Shown: positions 6,268 through 9,611 of the stretch, piece after piece | Position numbering within the stretch: the first letter of the stretch is position 1 | Layout of the letters: every line of letters begins with the position of its first letter | Origin: RZYP01 sp050256135 | GTDB lineage: Bacteria; Bacillota; Negativicutes; Acidaminococcales; Acidaminococcaceae | Length of the DNA stretch: 9,611 bases | Direction: 5' to 3' | Assembly (NCBI GenBank): GCA_050256135.1 | Contig: JBFWIF010000085.1 | Coordinates: 1-9,611, forward strand | Notes under the pieces: generated by a model | The model's input: the letters and a program-made list of their open reading frames with translations, nothing else | What the model was told of the DNA's origin: nothing | The model's database searches: none | Program-made: the position numbers and the translations under genes

Positions 6268-7320
6268 ATGGGAAAAACTGCTTTTATAACGGGAATAACC
6301 GGACAGGATGGCGCTTATTTAAGTGAATTTCTTTTAAATAAAGGGTATACTGTTCATGGACTGAAACGGAGAACGTCACTACAAAATACTGGGCGAATTG
6401 ATCACCTTATTAGACAAGACAACGAATGCACAAGACTGTTTTTGCATGATGGTGATTTAACAGATGCCACCAATTTAGTACGGCTTATTGCTGAAATAAA
6501 ACCGGATGAAATATATAACTTAGGCGCTCAAAGCCATGTGAAAGTGTCTTTCGATGTCCCGTTATATACGGCTGATACCGATGCCATCGGGGTGTTGAGA
6601 ATACTAGAAGCGATTAGAATTCTAAGTTTGGAAAAGAAGACAAAATTCTATCAGGCTTCAACCAGTGAATTGTATGGCAAGGTTCAAGAAGTTCCTCAGA
6701 ATGAAACAACACCTTTCTATCCACGCAGCCCCTATGCAGCGGCAAAGCTGTATGCCTATTGGGTGACGGTTAACTATCGTGAAGCTTATGATCTATTCGC
6801 CTGCAATGGCATTTTATTTAATCATGAATCGCCACTTCGTGGGCAAGAGTTTGTAACAAGAAAAATTACAATGGCGGCAGCAAGAATCAAACTTGGTTTA
6901 CAAGAACGGCTTTACTTAGGAAATATTGATTCAAAAAGAGATTGGGGACATGCCAGCGACTATGTCAAGGCGATGTGGTCGATGCTGCAACAAGAGCAGC
7001 CTGACGACTATGTCATTGCGACAGGGGAAACACACTCGGTTCGTGAATTTGTCGAATTGACCTTTAAAAAGTTAGATATCAGGATAAAGTGGTGTGGTAG
7101 TGGTATTGATGAAAAAGGTATTGATGAAGAAACCGGACGAGTTGTAGTTGAGATTGATGAAAAATTCTATCGACCAACTGAAGTGGACCTGTTATTAGGT
7201 GATCCTCAGAAAGCTAAAACTCATTTGAATTGGCAACCGGAAATTAAATTTGAAGATTTGGTTGCTGAAATGGTGGAAGCAGATTTTAAGATAGCGCTTA
7301 GCAAGAAGAATCAAGAATAA
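6268..7320 (+). CDS. gmd: GDP-mannose 4,6-dehydratase
   Basis: The enzyme converts GDP-D-mannose to GDP-4-keto-6-deoxy-D-mannose in the cytoplasm with bound NADP+, the branch point to GDP-fucose, GDP-rhamnose and GDP-perosamine. The 350 residues match the family's usual length. It is an extended short-chain dehydrogenase with the nucleotide motif TGITGQDG (8-15), GLKRRTS (31-37), HDGDLTD (60-66) and NLGAQSHV (84-91). Catalytic T132, S133 and E134 lie in STSELYG, and Y156/K160 in YAAAK. FNHESPLRG (184-192) and NIDSKRDWGHASDYV are GMD hallmarks. All catalytic residues are present. The RBS is a strong GAGGAGGAGG (6251-6260), 7 bases before the ATG and after a 52-base gap from the methyltransferase gene. 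The nearby DegT aminotransferase, with no fucose synthase seen, points to a 4-amino sugar product. Identity is very secure. Confidence 0.96.
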   Translation: MGKTAFITGITGQDGAYLSEFLLNKGYTVHGLKRRTSLQNTGRIDHLIRQDNECTRLFLHDGDLTDATNLVRLIAEIKPDEIYNLGAQSHVKVSFDVPLYTADTDAIGVLRILEAIRILSLEKKTKFYQASTSELYGKVQEVPQNETTPFYPRSPYAAAKLYAYWVTVNYREAYDLFACNGILFNHESPLRGQEFVTRKITMAAARIKLGLQERLYLGNIDSKRDWGHASDYVKAMWSMLQQEQPDDYVIATGETHSVREFVELTFKKLDIRIKWCGSGIDEKGIDEETGRVVVEIDEKFYRPTEVDLLLGDPQKAKTHLNWQPEIKFEDLVAEMVEADFKIALSKKNQE

Positions 7321-7356
7321 GTATTGATGTTGTGTGATGAGTTAAATGAGGGAGTA

Positions 7357-8241
7357 ATGACTGAAAAGATTTTTATTTCGACGGGTGCCTTCGGGAAGAT
7401 CGGTATTGATGAACTGATAAAAAAAACGTTTAGTAGTGATTTGACTAATATTGAATTAAGCTCAGGTGCTTTCTATAATGAGTCAATGAAAAGAGATTTG
7501 TTGCAGGCTATAGATTCAAAAACGCATCGTTTTTTGGTTCATAATTATTTTCCGGTACCAGAGAAACCGTTTGTCTTAAACCTGGCTTCTGAAAATAAGG
7601 ATATACTAAATCTCAGCCGCAAGCATTGCCAAGCAGCAATGCAGCTGACAGCGGAATTAGGAGCAGAATTTTACAGTGTTCACGCTGGTTTTTGTTTTCA
7701 TGCACGGCCTGAAGATTTGGGCAAAAATCAAAGAAAATTGGAGCGTTTTCCCAAAGCGATTGGGTACAATATCTTTCTGGAAAGCCTTTATAAGTTAAGT
7801 AAAATAGGCAAAGAATGCGGCCTTAAAATTGCCGTAGAGAATAATGTAGTAACAATGGATAATCTTAATAGTGACAATAATAATGAGAATGATCTTTATT
7901 TATGTGTGACAGGGGAAGACCTCCAATCATTAATGGGGGATCTCGATGATCAAAGCATTAAGCTGTTAATTGATTTAGGGCATTTAAGTGTTACCGCTAA
8001 CTCCATGGGGTTTGATCCGTTTGGCTTTATAGAAACGGTTGCAGCAGATGTTATCGCCTTTCATATCAGTGAAAACGATGGTTTGAAGGATCGGAATTTG
8101 CCAGTAACAGAAACATCCTGGTTTTGGCCCAGTTTAAAAAAATTTAAAAATAGTGCTTATTTTGTTTTAGAAGCATATAATTTGACCATGGAAACAATCA
8201 AAAAACAATGTCAAATCATCAGAGCGGGTATTTATGAATAA
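7357..8241 (+). CDS. TIM-barrel sugar phosphate isomerase/epimerase-like protein
   Basis: A 294-residue protein of the xylose isomerase-like TIM barrel family (AP endonuclease 2 superfamily), which includes sugar isomerases, epimerases and endonuclease IV. Strand-end motifs appear in order: NIELSSGAF, LVHNYFP, FYSVHAGF (H109), KIAVENNV (E161), LLIDLGHLS (D206, H209), IAFHISENDG (H236) and FVLEAY (E272). The Glu-Asp-His-Glu set fits the divalent metal site of the family. I chose the ATG at 7357 because GAGGGAG (7348-7354) stands just before it; upstream in-frame TTG 7324 and ATG 7327 have no RBS. It is flanked by the dehydratase and the aminotransferase and overlaps the latter by 8 bases, so it probably acts on a sugar of this pathway, for example as an epimerase or isomerase. 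The substrate is unknown. A DNA-repair role is unlikely in this context. Confidence 0.87.
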   Translation: MTEKIFISTGAFGKIGIDELIKKTFSSDLTNIELSSGAFYNESMKRDLLQAIDSKTHRFLVHNYFPVPEKPFVLNLASENKDILNLSRKHCQAAMQLTAELGAEFYSVHAGFCFHARPEDLGKNQRKLERFPKAIGYNIFLESLYKLSKIGKECGLKIAVENNVVTMDNLNSDNNNENDLYLCVTGEDLQSLMGDLDDQSIKLLIDLGHLSVTANSMGFDPFGFIETVAADVIAFHISENDGLKDRNLPVTETSWFWPSLKKFKNSAYFVLEAYNLTMETIKKQCQIIRAGIYE

Positions 8242-9436
8242 AAAGAAAGCTGTATTAAATAAAGAAGAAATAGTTAATAATATACTAATAATAAAAGAAG
8301 CTGATATTGAACCGTTTCAAGCGCCGATCTCGATGCCGGATTTATCAGGTAACGAGTTAAAATATATCACTGATTGCGTTAATTCAGGTTGGATTTCTTC
8401 CCAAGGACAATATGTAAAAAGATTTGAAAAGGACTTCTCTGCCTTTACGCAAAGTAAGTTTGGGGTTGCTGTCATGAATGGAACCGTGGCGCTGCATTTA
8501 GCATTGCTGGCTTTAGGTATTGGGGAAGGTGATGAGGTGATCTTACCGGATCTGACCTTTGCAGCGACAATAAATGCAGTCTTATATGTAGGGGCAAAAC
8601 CTGTTATTGTTGACGTGGGCATTGATGACTGGTGTATTTCTCCGGTCGCTATCGAAAAGGCAATTACAACAAAAACAAAAGCAATTATACCAGTTCATCT
8701 TTATGGCCAAGTATGCAAGATGGGCATTATCATGGAGATAGCCAGGAAGTATCATTTAAAAGTGATCGAAGACTGTGCTGAAGCTCATGGCGCTGAATTT
8801 AATGGTCAAAAGGTTGGAACGTTTGGTGATATTGGTTGTTTTTCTTTTTTTGCAAACAAAATCATCACCACCGGTGAAGGTGGGATGTGTGTTACCAATT
8901 CGGAATCGCTTGCAGAAGAATTATGTGTTTTGAGAGATCATGGAATGTCCAAAACGAGGCGATACTGGCATGAAAAAGTTGGCTATAATTATCGTCTGAC
9001 AAATTTACAGGCGGCAATCGGCTGTGCACAATTAGAGAATATTAGCTCTATCCTGGAAAAACGTGAAGACATTGAGAAATCATACATTGATGGTTTAAAA
9101 GATGTTAAAGAGATATCTTTTCAAGGAAAATTTAACAAGAGAAAAAAAGTTACTTGGCTTACAAGTGCTTTGTTGAGTCCAATGATCAATCGTGAAGCAT
9201 TTATAAAAAAAATGAGTATAGTTGGAATTGATATTCGGCCGTTTTTTTATCCGTTATCGACAATGCCGATCTATGCTCAGTTTAGTAATGATCAAGGAAA
9301 CCCGGTTGCTTTGGAGCTCAGTCATCGTGGGATAAATCTACCAACGATGACCAGTAAAAATAGTGATTTCTATGCTACCATAATTGAGCAGATTAAAGCA
9401 TTCTTTTGTCAAACGATAGTGTCAAGTGAGCTATGA
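8234..9436 (+). CDS. DegT/DnrJ/EryC1 aminotransferase, GDP-perosamine synthase-like
   Basis: A PLP-dependent sugar aminotransferase of 400 residues. The expected reaction is transfer of an amino group from glutamate to C4 of GDP-4-keto-6-deoxymannose, giving GDP-perosamine. Motifs are GWISSQGQYVKRFE (52-65), MNGTVALHLAL (81-91), PVHLYGQV (153-160), EDCAEAHGA (179-187, with D180 for the pyridine nitrogen), SFFANKIITTGEGG (204-217, with K209 the PLP lysine) and RRYW (242-245). VGYNYRLTNLQAAIG (249-263) and the late GIDIRPFFYPL and GINLPT match perosamine synthases. About 30 residues precede the usual PerA start, an extension also seen in LegC-type aminotransferases, so a UDP- or GDP-sugar of the legionaminic route is the alternative. 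The ATG at 8234 overlaps the previous gene by 8 bases with only a weak RBS (GCGGG), suggesting coupled translation. The gmd gene nearby favours the perosamine reading. Confidence 0.92.
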   Translation: MNKKKAVLNKEEIVNNILIIKEADIEPFQAPISMPDLSGNELKYITDCVNSGWISSQGQYVKRFEKDFSAFTQSKFGVAVMNGTVALHLALLALGIGEGDEVILPDLTFAATINAVLYVGAKPVIVDVGIDDWCISPVAIEKAITTKTKAIIPVHLYGQVCKMGIIMEIARKYHLKVIEDCAEAHGAEFNGQKVGTFGDIGCFSFFANKIITTGEGGMCVTNSESLAEELCVLRDHGMSKTRRYWHEKVGYNYRLTNLQAAIGCAQLENISSILEKREDIEKSYIDGLKDVKEISFQGKFNKRKKVTWLTSALLSPMINREAFIKKMSIVGIDIRPFFYPLSTMPIYAQFSNDQGNPVALELSHRGINLPTMTSKNSDFYATIIEQIKAFFCQTIVSSEL

Positions 9437-9611
9437 AAAACCAGAGCTGAAAAAACAGGCTCAAATAGAACCATAGAAACGTTGGATTTCAGGATTGTGG
9501 CAGCTCACGCCACCCTTGACGGCGCACAAAAGCAATGCTCTGAAGGATTTACCGCAGGCGAAGAACTCAGGAACAGATCGCTTTTGGTGCCTGCTTCACA
9601 GCATTGTAGCA
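9437..9611. other. terminal gene-free stretch, GC-richer and palindromic
   Basis: No credible gene starts here. An ATG overlapping the aminotransferase stop (9433) runs only five codons. The frame opening at 9437 stays open to the window edge but lacks a start with an RBS. Base composition shifts clearly upward in GC from about 9490. GAGCTG (9444-9449) can pair with CAGGCTC (9456-9462) around six A with one bulge, but no T run follows, so it is not a clear terminator. GTGGC/GCCAC (9497-9501 and 9509-9513) forms a second hairpin. The stretch may be the start of a repeat or mobile element cut by the window. Confidence 0.5.
9533..9606. repeat. long imperfect palindrome at the window end
   Basis: CAATGCTCTGAAG (9533-9545) and CTTCACAGCATTG (9594-9606) pair at 12 of 13 positions. 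Inside them GCAGGC (9554-9559) pairs with GCCTGC (9589-9594), sharing base 9594 with the outer stem. The result is a nested 74-base hairpin. It could be a structured RNA, a REP-like element or a transposon end; the sequence alone does not decide. Confidence 0.6.

Noticed and set aside
7324..7356. Upstream TTG or ATG start for the TIM-barrel gene
   Set aside because: No ribosome binding site precedes them, while GAGGGAG stands just before ATG 7357, which also begins the conserved domain at the expected place.
8317..8622. Minus-strand open frame within the aminotransferase gene
   Set aside because: It lies wholly opposite a gene with clear catalytic motifs and its translation has no recognisable domain.
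9433..9450. A new gene starting at the ATG that overlaps the aminotransferase stop
   Set aside because: It stops after five codons, and shifting frame gives no start with a ribosome binding site.
9444..9462. Hairpin after the aminotransferase stop as the operon terminator
   Set aside because: The stem is short with a bulge and is followed by AAATAGAACC, not a T run.
9481..9487. GTTGGAT matching the integron attC core GTTRRRY
   Set aside because: No RYYYAAC partner lies at a suitable distance upstream, so there is no attC structure; a 7-base degenerate match is expected by chance.

Overview
The window reads as chromosomal DNA from a low-GC, Gram-positive anaerobe of the Clostridia, possibly of the Acetobacterium/Eubacteriaceae type. 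That placement is inferred from the AT-rich composition, strong GGAGG ribosome binding sites, U-rich intrinsic terminators and the flagellin sequence; I could not test it by database search. All genes I can support are on the + strand.

Positions 1-72 appear to hold the 3' end of an unidentified gene, closed by an intrinsic terminator (92-146). The next 285 bases are an elaborate flagellin control region. It contains two near-duplicate sigma-28 promoters (179-205 and 303-329) and, in the leader, two copies of ACGGAGGAA. One copy lies in a hairpin loop and the other is the ribosome binding site itself, an arrangement like the CsrA-regulated hag leader of Bacillus subtilis. The flagellin gene (432-1817) follows and ends at a UUCG-loop terminator.

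A separate transcription unit of seven genes starts from a sigma-A-type promoter at 1879-1907. It encodes a small protein of unknown function (1989-2609), a Maf/DUF115 flagellin glycosyltransferase-type protein (2599-4458), a CBS-pair/cupin fusion (4537-5301), a zinc-ribbon SAM methyltransferase (5298-6215), GDP-mannose 4,6-dehydratase (6268-7320), a TIM-barrel sugar isomerase/epimerase-like protein (7357-8241) and a DegT-family aminotransferase resembling GDP-perosamine synthase (8234-9436). Several genes overlap by 4-11 bases, which suggests co-translation.

Taken together this looks like a flagellin glycosylation island. The dehydratase and aminotransferase would convert GDP-mannose to a GDP-4-amino-4,6-dideoxy sugar. 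The cupin, TIM-barrel and methyltransferase proteins may supply or decorate it, and Maf would attach sugar to Ser/Thr of the flagellin variable domain. Known Maf proteins use CMP-nonulosonic acids, so a Maf next to a GDP-perosamine-like pathway is the most interesting biological point here. The last 175 bases (9437-9611) hold no gene I can support but are GC-richer and strongly palindromic, possibly the edge of a repeat or mobile element.
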